In this document: positions 21,301 through 28,984 of the stretch, one piece after another
How the letters are laid out: each line of letters opens with the position of its first letter
Numbering within the stretch: the stretch's first letter is position 1
Assembly (NCBI RefSeq): GCF_003351785.1
Contig: NZ_CP031230.1
Coordinates: 2,265,001 to 2,329,000, forward strand
Source of the DNA: Sporosarcina sp. PTS2304
GTDB lineage: Bacteria; Bacillota; Bacilli; Bacillales_A; Planococcaceae
DNA length: 64,000 nucleotides
Reading direction: 5' to 3'
Made by a program: the position numbers and the translations under genes
Notes under the pieces: generated by a model
The model's input: only the letters and a program-made list of their open reading frames with translations
Database searches by the model: none
Told to the model about the DNA's origin: nothing

Positions 21301-23681
21301 GTACTGGAGAAGTGTTACCTTACCGTAACTATCCCGTGATTATGGTAGGCGATGATGGCGCCTCTACCAAAGAAGGTGTTGTATCAAATGATCAGTGGCT
21401 CCTTCGCGGTGTCAAAGAAGGAGACGTTACTCTCACTGGTACACCTGTAGACAATGCGAACGGTGCACAAGCTATTACTTTAAATATCAGAGTAGTGGCC
21501 GGAGAGGACGTAATAGAACAACCCGCAAATGAACTGGTTAGTGAAATACTTAAGAAAACGATAGATTATCAAGTAAATCAAATAGGAGCACCGACATTTG
21601 GTGATGAATGGACAATTCTCGGCTTTGCACGTGCAGGTTATGAAGCACCAGCTGACTTTTACGAAACGTATTATGCTGCTGTGTATAACAAAGTACGAGC
21701 AGAGGCAGCGCTACCTAGCAAGCGATACGATGATAAAGTAACAGAAGTACAACGGTTGGCACTCGCACTTACAGCGATAGGAAAAGATCCGCGTAACGTA
21801 AACGGTGTGGACTTACTTGATTATAGTTGGAATAAAGAAAAGAACTTCCCTAACATGACACCAAACGGGATACTCGGTCACCGTCAAGGATCGAACGAAT
21901 TGATTTTCGCCTTATTAGCAGTAGACGCTCATAAAGATTTCAAACAGCCGAGTGATGCGACTATCTCTACAGATGAAATGATCACTAGACTACTTGATGA
22001 ATATCAGACAACTGACGGCGGCTTCGGCTTAAGCGACAATAAAACTTCAAGCACTGATATGACCGCTATGGCCATCCAAGCTCTTGCTAAACATCAAGAC
22101 AAGCCTAAAGTGAAAGAAGCTATAAATCGAGCACTTGAAAAACTATCTATTATGCAAGGTATAGACGGCTCGTATGGAACGTCCGAATCTACGAGTCAGG
22201 TTCTAGTTGCATTAGCGGAGTTAGCTATCGATCCCCACACTGATCCGCGCTTCATAAAAAGCGGTTCCAGCGTATTGGACGGACAAATGACCTACGCAAA
22301 GAAAGACGGTTCATTCTCTCATTCAATTGGCGGACAAGGTAATGTCATTGCTACAGACCAAGCACTCTATGCACTAGCTGCACTAGAGCGTTTCTATGCA
22401 GGCGCCAACAGTCTTTATGACATGAATGATGTTGTATTCGCACATACTGGCGCGCCAGAAGTTACTAGTATTTCTATATCTCCTTCTACTAGTCAACTAA
22501 ATACCGGGAAAAGTATGCAACTAAAAGCAACAGTTCTTCCAGTAGAAGCAAACGATCAATCTGTCACATGGATTAGTGATAATGAAAGTATAGCTACTGT
22601 AACTAGTGACGGTGTAGTGAAAGGAATCACTGCTGGAACTGCCACTATTACCGTAGAGACAAACAGCGGAAATCACACCGCTACAGCAATCATTACGGTA
22701 GTAAACCCTGCTCCTCCCACAAAACCGGAAGCTAAAAAAACCGTTACGCTTTCTGTTGAGAAGCAAACAATTGGTGAAGGCAATATAATTTCCAGTACAG
22801 CCACTACAATCGAAAAGGGCGATACAGCCTTCACTGTATTGAAGCGACTATTGGATACGAAAGGGATTTCTATTAGCTATATCGGCTCCGGAAGTAGCTT
22901 ATATGTACAAGCAATCGATGACTTAGGGGAATTCGATCACGGTCAATCTAGTGGATGGATGTATTCCGTAAATGGTGTATTTCCAGAATTCAGTGCAGGT
23001 CTTTACGCTCTACAAGATGGTGATGTGCTTCGTTGGAGATATACGAAAAATCTAGGTGCAGATTTAACTAATCCACCACCAACAAAGCCGGATCCTAAGC
23101 CAGACCCGAAACCAGAGCCACAACCTAAGCCAGACCCGAAACCTGAAACACCGCCAGCAGTAGAAGCACCGAACAATGTAGAAACTGTTATTAAAGATAA
23201 TAAAATAGAGATTCAAATAAAAGACGAAACTACTGGTGTTCTTTCACCTGCTCCGATCGAAAGTAGTGAAGTAGTCGGTGGGTTCTTGATTGTGCAAATC
23301 GGTAGCAAAGGACAAGCACTGCCTGAAGGGCTCAAGCTTCCAGAAGGCAGCAAGACAAAAGTAGTTGTTTTGGATAATGATAAACCTTATGATTATTTCG
23401 ATACGGCGAGCAATACAAAACCGAATAAGGAGTGGAATATTACGTTTTCAGGCGCATTGTTAGATGACGCGGAAAACCTCAAAAAAGTACAAGTACAAAA
23501 CGCAGCTGGAGAAACGGTCGATATGAAAGTGAAACTATCTCCTGACGGAAAATCACTAATCATCATACCGAACGCAGACTATCAAAAAGGTGAATTGTAC
23601 TACATCACCATTTCTGGTGTAGTCTCAGCAAGTGGCAAGACATTAAAGCAAGACATTCGTAAAATCTTTATTGTAGAGTAA
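18360..23681 (+). CDS. Giant secreted surface protein with transcobalamin-like modules
   Basis: The start is TTG 18360, after GAGGAGA. The 1773-residue product has a signal peptide (cut likely after Ala31) and two beta-rich GLUG-like segments (about 45-230 and 400-610) around a helical FIVAR-like pair (about 258-400). Ig-like regions follow (about 620-1050). Residues about 1056-1358 are alpha/alpha-toroid repeats (TTDGGFGLSDNKTSSTDMTA, IDGSYGTSESTSQVLVALAE). A BIG2 domain (1366-1446), a DUF4430/transcobalamin C-terminal-like domain (1460-1568, with SSGWMYSVNG and LQDGDVLRWRYTKN), a Pro/Lys-rich linker and a C-terminal Ig-like domain complete it. Toroid plus DUF4430 is the layout of intrinsic factor and transcobalamin. 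With the B12 riboswitch upstream, I infer an extracellular cobalamin-capture protein. No SLH or LPXTG anchor is visible. Confidence 0.8.
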   Translation: MRNKKMLNVLLIMMLVLSMLPTSVFPSVAFAESEMAESTDIIEVANQDALANMTGDGTYKLTNNITVTNWQAIDFKGTLDGDGYTITLDGTPLFNTLHGSVRNLLLDGNVTSDTATGALAIKMTGGLIQNSWSGASVTVTSFLGDVAGLVGIMYDSSAHNVLVTGKLTPGMYGSTFGIATHGKNLATFDNSYWTDTKAEKVALAVKNSTDSNLVTSHTYDEQERLLNNTVAVIAGLKKWIIQDEVLKPIGTVSDGNAKVDKSALHLIIEKEKNYVASDYTSFSWNRLQDILTNVKKSLESSEVPQYKIDQLVIQFNKAVDELITAKNYELLKLEINKTDEIMTNYQDYTKESYDEVYKKRTLAISVKKKVESSTNQNITDIAVLEAYNELANAIKNLVKRPWINITTAEELSSIEGDKQYILTSDITDYEGNINTLTGKLDGNGHTISFATDAKPLFHTIAKDAEVRNLGLTGKVTGGGAFAEILSGTVRNSYSWADVDNGDQVAGGVAGISPQQATGNIINMYVTGTVTSTKSAGALLGSSGSSTFFSNSYHAQNIDAIGTGTDEVVAIQKSIEEMQEESFARSLNENKGRNHLQWNRNEDGLPYFGIEAAPVESFLPVVMTSLVDLPSQTIKKSGDVLTTSIFGQDDGFVAQLAIPDYNKTIQWETTSKEANSPVIVSRSSGEVFVRAPGTVTVTAIDHSTNKSIQSFTLTAEVPDTFDITLQIDGENQSGKTQHTPGSESFAIRPVVTVNDGNPLHVLPSLFTWTSDDRSVIRVYSDGYVEPVKVGAATITASLENKSEKVTIVAGYTAIQTIEPSFKGTYYIHGRSPNSIGQNDTPGIASFSPLRNSADGGLIIGSEFLIANVNPKNATYAKNYTVATDKPDILVYKGSMLNSLLPIKEGTVQLTVTSNDPQADPKPSGTSEVTIKYFNPLERLAVENDTLTVTKGEVIDAGLIFTGPKSVDGYHVTESMMTWKQTGTGEVLPYRNYPVIMVGDDGASTKEGVVSNDQWLLRGVKEGDVTLTGTPVDNANGAQAITLNIRVVAGEDVIEQPANELVSEILKKTIDYQVNQIGAPTFGDEWTILGFARAGYEAPADFYETYYAAVYNKVRAEAALPSKRYDDKVTEVQRLALALTAIGKDPRNVNGVDLLDYSWNKEKNFPNMTPNGILGHRQGSNELIFALLAVDAHKDFKQPSDATISTDEMITRLLDEYQTTDGGFGLSDNKTSSTDMTAMAIQALAKHQDKPKVKEAINRALEKLSIMQGIDGSYGTSESTSQVLVALAELAIDPHTDPRFIKSGSSVLDGQMTYAKKDGSFSHSIGGQGNVIATDQALYALAALERFYAGANSLYDMNDVVFAHTGAPEVTSISISPSTSQLNTGKSMQLKATVLPVEANDQSVTWISDNESIATVTSDGVVKGITAGTATITVETNSGNHTATAIITVVNPAPPTKPEAKKTVTLSVEKQTIGEGNIISSTATTIEKGDTAFTVLKRLLDTKGISISYIGSGSSLYVQAIDDLGEFDHGQSSGWMYSVNGVFPEFSAGLYALQDGDVLRWRYTKNLGADLTNPPPTKPDPKPDPKPEPQPKPDPKPETPPAVEAPNNVETVIKDNKIEIQIKDETTGVLSPAPIESSEVVGGFLIVQIGSKGQALPEGLKLPEGSKTKVVVLDNDKPYDYFDTASNTKPNKEWNITFSGALLDDAENLKKVQVQNAAGETVDMKVKLSPDGKSLIIIPNADYQKGELYYITISGVVSASGKTLKQDIRKIFIVE

Positions 23682-23715
23682 AACTTCCACATAGAGTCGA
23701 ATGAACATACAAAGA

Positions 23716-23832
23716 AAATGAGGCTGGGGTATATCTAAATAAAATCCGTTCCTCTGCGCTCCAACACACTTTGAAATTCTAAAAAGTAATCGTGTTCGCG
23801 CTCATAGCAGATTATGTCCCAGCCTCATTTTT
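23716..23832. terminator. Long-loop inverted repeat, probable terminator
   Basis: AAATGAGGCTGGG (23716-23728) pairs with CCCAGCCTCATTT (23818-23830), followed by more T. The loop is unusually long (89 bases). It ends the surface-protein transcript and may be a small mobile palindromic element. Confidence 0.6.
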
Positions 23833-23898
23833 TGCTTAATCTTTCATCACAGAATTGATTGTTGACTATATTTTTACATTATTTCATCCAAATATCGT

Positions 23899-23965
23899 AG
23901 TCATACTCACTTTTAAGTAAATCAATGAATGAATTATACATAAAGCGGTTAATCAACAGGCAGGC
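23899..23965 (+). repeat. Dispersed intergenic repeat, partial copy
   Basis: ATACTCA, then TTTTAA, AATGAATGAATTATACATA and GTTAATCAACAGGCA recur in the same order near 45930-46000 and, inverted, near 56281-56330 and 62461-62510. Only the second module of the element is present here. Confidence 0.55.
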
Positions 23966-23987
23966 CACATTATAGATGTATAAACTT

Positions 23988-24542
23988 TCAGCGGGTTTTA
24001 CTCAATCCGTTCTGATCTTGAATCATCCACTTTGATGCTTGAAGTAGATTTGGAAAGCTGGCATCTGCCAGTGGATCTTCCATACCAATGAAGACCGTTT
24101 TCGTACCCGCTTTTTTCCCGGCAATGATATCCGTATCCGTATCCGTATCCGTATCTCCGACCATATACGATGAACTAAGATCAACATGATAATCTTCCGC
24201 TAAATCCTCGATCAGTTTACTGTTCGGTTTCCGGCAGGCACACCCCGATTTCGGCTTATGAGGACAATAAGCAACCGCATCGATTATCGCGCCTTGTTGA
24301 CGAAGCATCGTCTTCATATAGTCATGGATGGTAATTAATTGTGATTCCTTCATATAACCGAGCCCTACACCTCCCTGATTGGTGACTACAAATATATAAT
24401 CGAATACTGCATTCAATTCTTTAATCGCTTCTACAACACCGGGCAATAAATATAACTGATCTGGCTTATTGACGAACTTTACCCTCTCTGTCAATACTTC
24501 ATTAATCACACCGTCACGATCCAAAAATACTGCTTTTTTCAT
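23988..24542 (-). CDS. HAD-family heptose-bisphosphatase-like phosphatase (GmhB type)
   Basis: ATG 24542 is preferred over GTG 24551 because AAGGAG abuts the GTG but lies 8 bases from the ATG. The 184-residue protein has HAD motif I FLDRDGVINE, motif II VVTNQGG, and a zinc-binding CPHKPKSGCACRKPN loop, all typical of D-glycero-D-manno-heptose 1,7-bisphosphate and histidinol phosphatases. Motif IV reads VGD followed by four Thr-Asp units before IIAGK, a tandem hexanucleotide expansion beside the metal-binding Asp. Substrate is uncertain; no heptose genes are nearby. Confidence 0.82.
   Translation of the reverse strand: MKKAVFLDRDGVINEVLTERVKFVNKPDQLYLLPGVVEAIKELNAVFDYIFVVTNQGGVGLGYMKESQLITIHDYMKTMLRQQGAIIDAVAYCPHKPKSGCACRKPNSKLIEDLAEDYHVDLSSSYMVGDTDTDTDTDIIAGKKAGTKTVFIGMEDPLADASFPNLLQASKWMIQDQNGLSKTR
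24129..24155 (-). repeat. In-frame hexanucleotide microsatellite
   Basis: Four perfect ATCCGT units (24129-24152) plus part of a fifth lie inside the HAD phosphatase gene. On the coding strand each unit encodes Asp-Thr, lengthening catalytic motif IV without shifting the frame. Confidence 0.9.
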
Positions 24543-24688
24543 GAAGTTCACTCCTTGTTACATGTAGTACTACTCCACAGGATTACCTCCATCGCTGTAT
24601 TTATACCGGCTAAAAAGTGTTTTAATAGAATGCCGAATAGGTTGTACGTATAATAAAAATCAAATGAAGAGGAAAAGGAAGTGGTCAT

Positions 24689-25655
24689 ATGTGTACGACA
24701 ATCGGCTTTAGCTATTTAGAAGGCCATGTTTTCGGAAGAACGTTAGAAATAGGCGTTAGACTCGACAATCACATCGTTTATATTCCTGCTCACCACGAAG
24801 GATTTATTAAAGCAAATGAAACAACCTACTCTTCTCGCTATGCGGTAATTGGGACAGGATTTTTTCACCAAGCTTCTTTAGCAGACGGGATTAACGAAAT
24901 GGGCTTAATGGGATCTAATAACTTACTGCCTGGTTACGCCTCCTATTCAAAGGAGACAGTAGCAGGTAAGATCAACCTCATCATGTCAGGTGCATTTGAC
25001 TATTTGCTTAGCAGGTGTAAAAATGTCGAAGAAGTACGTGAAGAATCACAAAAACTTCTGATACTGGAACACGGTGAATCAGAAGAAGAACTTTCTACGA
25101 GCGCACACTTTTTTTCATGGATAACGAAGGCAACGGCATTGTATTAGAACCAAAAGACGGACAACTAATTGTTCACGATAATCCATATGGCGTGTTGACA
25201 AACGCACCCGAATTTCCTTGGCATGTGACTAATCTAAAAAACTATTTGCATCTACAGCCTGCTAATATAGAAAATACAGCCTATAATGGCGTCACTGTTA
25301 CGAAATTTGGCGAAGGAAGCGGCATGGTCGGACTTCCAGGTGACTTTACTCCCCCTCTCGCTTTGTAAGGTCTGCTTCATTCGTATCTAATACACCAAAA
25401 GATCTCAAGCGAACAGACGCCATTTTACAAGGTTTTCGTATTTTATCGCAAGTGGATATCCCAACTGGTGCCGTCATCGATCCAATAGAAGGTCATAACG
25501 ACGAGACTCTTTATACAGCTATCATGGATACGAAGGAAAAAGCATATTTTCTTAAATATCACGATAATATCAACATACAGCCTTTCTATATTGACGACTA
25601 TAAAGATGAAAAAGATATTTTATTCATTGAGATTGTCAAAGATATGGAACTTTGA
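24689..25655 (+). pseudogene. Choloylglycine hydrolase/penicillin V acylase-like gene with two frameshifts
   Basis: Three consecutive pieces form one Ntn-hydrolase of the linear amide C-N hydrolase family. The first (from ATG 24689) starts MCTTIGF, with Cys2 as the expected nucleophile, and has the family-like NEMGLMGSNNLLPGY. The frame breaks at a run of seven T (25110-25116); the second piece runs DNEGNGIVLEPKDG to GLPGDFTPP. It breaks again at CCCCC near 25351-25355; the third continues SRFVRSASFVSNTPKD to the stop at 25655. One extra base in each homopolymer would restore a single frame. So this is a recent pseudogene, a phase-variable gene, or two sequencing indels. Confidence 0.8.
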
Positions 25656-25670
25656 TCAGTTAAATGACAA

Positions 25671-25706
25671 AACGCCAATCCTCTTGCATGGAATTGGCGA
25701 TTTTTC
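25671..25706 (+). terminator. Intrinsic terminator
   Basis: CGCCAAT (25673-25679) pairs with ATTGGCG (25693-25699), then a T run. It follows the broken hydrolase gene. Confidence 0.75.
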
Positions 25707-25894
25707 TTACTACCAAGAACAGGAAAAGATATATTTTCGTTTCATCCTACCCATCTGGAAACTGTAATTCAGTAGTGAATACATCTACTCACTCTATACA
25801 AAATGGCATATAACTTTTTTCAAAAAAGACCATCACAGAAAATCATATACTACTGATTTTTCGGACAGTCCTGAGTTTTATCGAAATTTTATTA

Positions 25895-26449
25895 TTACTG
25901 CGCTACCAACAATCGATTAGCTAACAATCGACTTCTTACCAAAATACCAGCATACGCTGCGAGAAACGCTTTAATTACACCACCGATTAAAAACGGCACG
26001 AATCCTGCCATAAACGCTGCTGTCCAAGAAAGCTCAGCAATAAACTTCAGCCATACAGTACCGAACGTCAAGGCGACGAACATGCCAATAATATTTGCTA
26101 CCATGGCATGTGGAAATGTAAAACTTGTACGCTCCATATAATAACCCGTTAGAAATGCTGTCGGTATGAAGCCAATCAGAAAACCGCCAGTCGGGCCAAA
26201 AATAACTCCTAATCCTGAAGACATGCTAGAAAATACAGGCATTCCAACTGCTCCCATTGCTAAATAAACGACTACAGTAATCGTTCCATAACGTGAACCT
26301 AAAATCGTAGCAGCTAAACCAACAGCTAATGTTTGTCCTGTAATCGGAACAAGTGGTAGTGGAATCGTAAGTTGTGCCATTACACCAATAATTGCTGCAA
26401 ATAATGCCGAAACGATCATCATACGAAGTTTGGATCTGGATTGAATCAT
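25895..26449 (-). CDS. bioY: Biotin transporter BioY
   Basis: ATG 26449 is chosen over TTG 26458 because AAAGGGG lies about 10 bases before the ATG and only one base before the TTG. The 184-residue membrane protein has about six helices and BioY signatures: QLTIPLPLVPITGQTLAVGL near the N-terminus and GPTGGFLIGFIPTAFLTGY in the middle. BioY is the substrate-binding S component of ECF transporters and binds biotin. No ecfAAT genes are adjacent, so it likely uses the shared housekeeping ECF module. A possible BirA site lies just upstream. Confidence 0.93.
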   Translation of the reverse strand: MIQSRSKLRMMIVSALFAAIIGVMAQLTIPLPLVPITGQTLAVGLAATILGSRYGTITVVVYLAMGAVGMPVFSSMSSGLGVIFGPTGGFLIGFIPTAFLTGYYMERTSFTFPHAMVANIIGMFVALTFGTVWLKFIAELSWTAAFMAGFVPFLIGGVIKAFLAAYAGILVRSRLLANRLLVAQ

Positions 26450-26468
26450 TTTATACAAGCCCCTTTGA

Positions 26469-26495
26469 GTAAACCAGGTGAATTTTATCGTTAAC
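26469..26495 (-). promoter_or_regulatory. Possible BirA (biotin repressor) operator
   Basis: GTAAAC (26469-26474) and GTTAAC (26490-26495) are separated by exactly 15 bases, directly upstream of the bioY ribosome binding site. Paired GTTAAC-like half-sites with a 14-16 base spacer are known for BirA in Bacillales. The match is by eye. Confidence 0.5.
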
Positions 26496-26601
26496 GCTAA
26501 TCTTATCTTATCTTATGGGAATTTTAGTGTCAATATATTTTAAGGTTTTTTCTAACATATTACGTTTTTTCATTTATACTAAATGAAAAGGAGCTGATGG
26601 T

Positions 26602-26793
26602 ATGGATGAAAAACGTTTCGAAGTGATTGAAAAACAAGGGAAAATGACACAATTCCAAGTGATTCGTGATAATCAGACCGGTGTGCTGTATATGTCCTAT
26701 GCTGCTGGCTATGGTCTAGCCATGACTGTTATGGTAGACCCCGATGGTAAACCTTTAGTCGATAAGAATTATCGTGGGCCCGGATACTATTAA
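26602..26793 (+). CDS. DUF6440 family small protein
   Basis: A 63-residue protein after AAGGAG. It reads KRFEVIEKQGKMTQFQVIRD, then TGVLYMSYAAGYGLAMTVMV and DPDGKPL, the layout of DUF6440 proteins of Firmicutes: a beta-rich fold with an internal Gly-rich segment. No function is known to me. It is a single gene between bioY and a bidirectional terminator. Confidence 0.75.
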   Translation: MDEKRFEVIEKQGKMTQFQVIRDNQTGVLYMSYAAGYGLAMTVMVDPDGKPLVDKNYRGPGYY

Positions 26794-26800
26794 TCAATAA

Positions 26801-26844
26801 AATAGCAGACTTGTTGCTATACACAGCAACAAGTCTGCTATTTC
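26801..26844. terminator. Bidirectional terminator
   Basis: An 18-base perfect stem pairs AATAGCAGACTTGTTGCT (26801-26818) with its complement at 26825-26842. It serves the convergent DUF6440 and MscS-like genes. Confidence 0.88.
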
Positions 26845-27744
26845 TCATTCCGGCAAAATTCGAATATCCACAGTTGCAAACTTAATTTGAGGATTCTTCC
26901 TAAATTCTGCTAACATTCTTCTTTGCAAATACGTTTTTGCGCTCGTCCCGTTTTTATAGTCCACTACGTAACGTAGTATCAATACAATCCCCATATCATT
27001 CGTATCTACAGAAAACACTGGTCGCAACTTTTCTTTTTTATCTAGAAAACCACCATCTCCCCCAAGAAAAGTAGGTACTATGCATTCTTCAAAATAAGCA
27101 GTTCCGGCATCTTTCATAATTCTCTCAGCTTCTTGCCAATCACTATCAAACGAAAAAATATTCTTAATTTCATGCCAAACGAAGTCATTTTTCACGCCAC
27201 TCATTTTAATAGACTCATTGAAAATGATGCTATTTGGCAACTTAATAACGCGTCCAGTGTTGGCATCAGAAGATAACGTATTTCGCACTTCTAGAAGCTT
27301 GACATGTATCGGATTAATCTCAATTACGTCACCAATCATATTATTTATCTCTATGCGATTCCCAACCGCAAAGTACTGATGATACTTAATGACAAAGTAA
27401 GCAATAATATTCGCAGTTAATCCTCTAACCATGAATACGATGAAAACCCCAAATAGTAATGCTAGTAATATAAGGGCATTGATTGCCTGAACCCAAATAA
27501 ATAGTACGCTAATGATCGTCAGTGTAGCGATCATTTGTTTAAAGACTTTATGAAGTCTATACCGTTTTTTAAAATCACTGACATTGTGTGTAATCATTTT
27601 TTTGATTAGAATATGTAAAGATAAACCTATCAAAGCGATTATAGCTGTAAGTGAAATCTTATTCAGATAAGCATCTGGTCTTTGTAAAGTAGATGCTATA
27701 CTTTCGGCTAGACTTGTGAAATACTCCGATAAAAACTCTGGCAT
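26845..27744 (-). CDS. MscS-family mechanosensitive ion channel
   Basis: The 299-residue protein has membrane helices near residues 30-48, 72-90 and 92-115, then the MscS beta-domain with YFAVGNRIEINNMIGDVIEI and VIKLPNSIIFNE. These match small MscS channels that open under membrane tension and release solutes during osmotic downshock. The C-terminal alpha/beta domain (DIRILPE end) is present. The gene is a single unit in its own direction. Confidence 0.87.
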   Translation of the reverse strand: MPEFLSEYFTSLAESIASTLQRPDAYLNKISLTAIIALIGLSLHILIKKMITHNVSDFKKRYRLHKVFKQMIATLTIISVLFIWVQAINALILLALLFGVFIVFMVRGLTANIIAYFVIKYHQYFAVGNRIEINNMIGDVIEINPIHVKLLEVRNTLSSDANTGRVIKLPNSIIFNESIKMSGVKNDFVWHEIKNIFSFDSDWQEAERIMKDAGTAYFEECIVPTFLGGDGGFLDKKEKLRPVFSVDTNDMGIVLILRYVVDYKNGTSAKTYLQRRMLAEFRKNPQIKFATVDIRILPE

Positions 27745-27796
27745 GTATTCGCACTCCTTTGCTTTGTCTTACCGTTAGTATACACTACATCCTTCG

Positions 27797-28921
27797 TTAC
27801 GCTTCTACTTTAAATACTTCAATACTGCCTACACATTCCTCGGGTATTTCTACCGAATCATTCCATTCTATTGACTCCATCGTTTTGATATAGACTGTTT
27901 TAGAGTCCAAACTCCACCCGCCTGATAACGAAATTACTCCGTACAACTCTGCATTTTCCATAATTCTTGTATCGTTGGTCAACTTTCCATCTACAAGTTC
28001 TGCTATATAAATATCTGATTTATATACGTCCCCTACTTGAACCGGCATATCATAAAGGATCTTCGTTTGATCTGGCGATAAATTATAGAAATTAATCCAT
28101 TTCCCTTCTTGATCCTCTCCGCCTGAAAGAAGCTTCGTCACTTGCTCTTGCTGTTTGTTCCAATAAAATATGCCATCTTTTTCATTCATCGTACCTTGAA
28201 ATAGTACAGAACCATCTGCAAGCATGGAAAAGTCATTGATATCATTATGTGTGCCTGGTAAATTCAACACAATCTTCACTACACCATCTTCGAGCAATTG
28301 ATATATACCATGTTCACCTTTTTTATTCTCGCCGGCTATATAGAGTTGATCATCATATTTTGTCAGATAGGCCAATGAATAATTCTCAAATAAACTCATA
28401 TCCCATGTTTCCTTTATATCCTTTTCTGGATCGACTCTCACTATAGTTTGGGTGGTGAAGTAGCGATAAAACACTTCATTGTCTACAAACTGTGTATCAT
28501 CTGGTGACGCGTTTTCAAGTATATTCATTTTTCCGTTTTCAAGATTATGGACATATAGTTCTCCTTCTTCATTTTCAAAGGAAAGTGCCCATTTTCCATT
28601 CTCTGATACTGTGAACGCTTCTCGCTCTGCTACTTTCTCTTTCGTTCCTTTCAATAAGTCCATCAAATACAATGCACCATTTTCATTGTAGGTAATCGTT
28701 TCTCCAGTTACCGGTTGGTGATAGGGCTCATTTGAAATCTCTCTCCACACTTTGATATCTTTCTCTTTTTTCACTGTAAGACTACCATCTGCCAAGGCAC
28801 TTTCCGATTTAACATCTTCATTGATTACGACATTTTCACCTTCGACAATTGGCATGGAACAACCTCCGGCAAGCAAGCTGATTGTCGCTAAAAATGTGAT
28901 TTGTTTTATCTTTTTCTTCAT
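27797..28921 (-). CDS. Lipoprotein with beta-propeller-like repeats
   Basis: The 374-residue product has a lipoprotein signal with lipobox LAGGC (Cys near residue 21), so it should sit on the outer face of the membrane. The mature part has recurring strands such as GALYLMDLLKGTKEKV, GELYVHNLENGKMNIL and SVLFQGTMNEKDGIFYWNKQ, resembling TolB/WD-type propellers. It lies 63 bases downstream of a sensor kinase and regulator, most likely in one operon, and could be an accessory sensor or a regulated envelope protein. No named family is recognised. Confidence 0.7.
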   Translation of the reverse strand: MKKKIKQITFLATISLLAGGCSMPIVEGENVVINEDVKSESALADGSLTVKKEKDIKVWREISNEPYHQPVTGETITYNENGALYLMDLLKGTKEKVAEREAFTVSENGKWALSFENEEGELYVHNLENGKMNILENASPDDTQFVDNEVFYRYFTTQTIVRVDPEKDIKETWDMSLFENYSLAYLTKYDDQLYIAGENKKGEHGIYQLLEDGVVKIVLNLPGTHNDINDFSMLADGSVLFQGTMNEKDGIFYWNKQQEQVTKLLSGGEDQEGKWINFYNLSPDQTKILYDMPVQVGDVYKSDIYIAELVDGKLTNDTRIMENAELYGVISLSGGWSLDSKTVYIKTMESIEWNDSVEIPEECVGSIEVFKVEA

Positions 28922-28984
28922 ACTTGGTCTCCTCCTTGTTTGTGTATAGCGATAGTTTACACAAACGATATTGCCGAAATTGCA

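Larger units (their letters stand above)
23682..23987. other. Intergenic region with long hairpin and repeat copy
   Basis: These 306 bases separate convergent genes. They hold a 13-base perfect inverted repeat enclosing about 90 bases (23716-23830) and one partial copy of the dispersed repeat (23899-23965). No coding sequence is credible. Confidence 0.7.

Noticed and set aside
18360..23681. S-layer protein with SLH domains
   Set aside because: No SLH motif was found; the helical pairs are FIVAR-like and the C-terminus is Ig-like.
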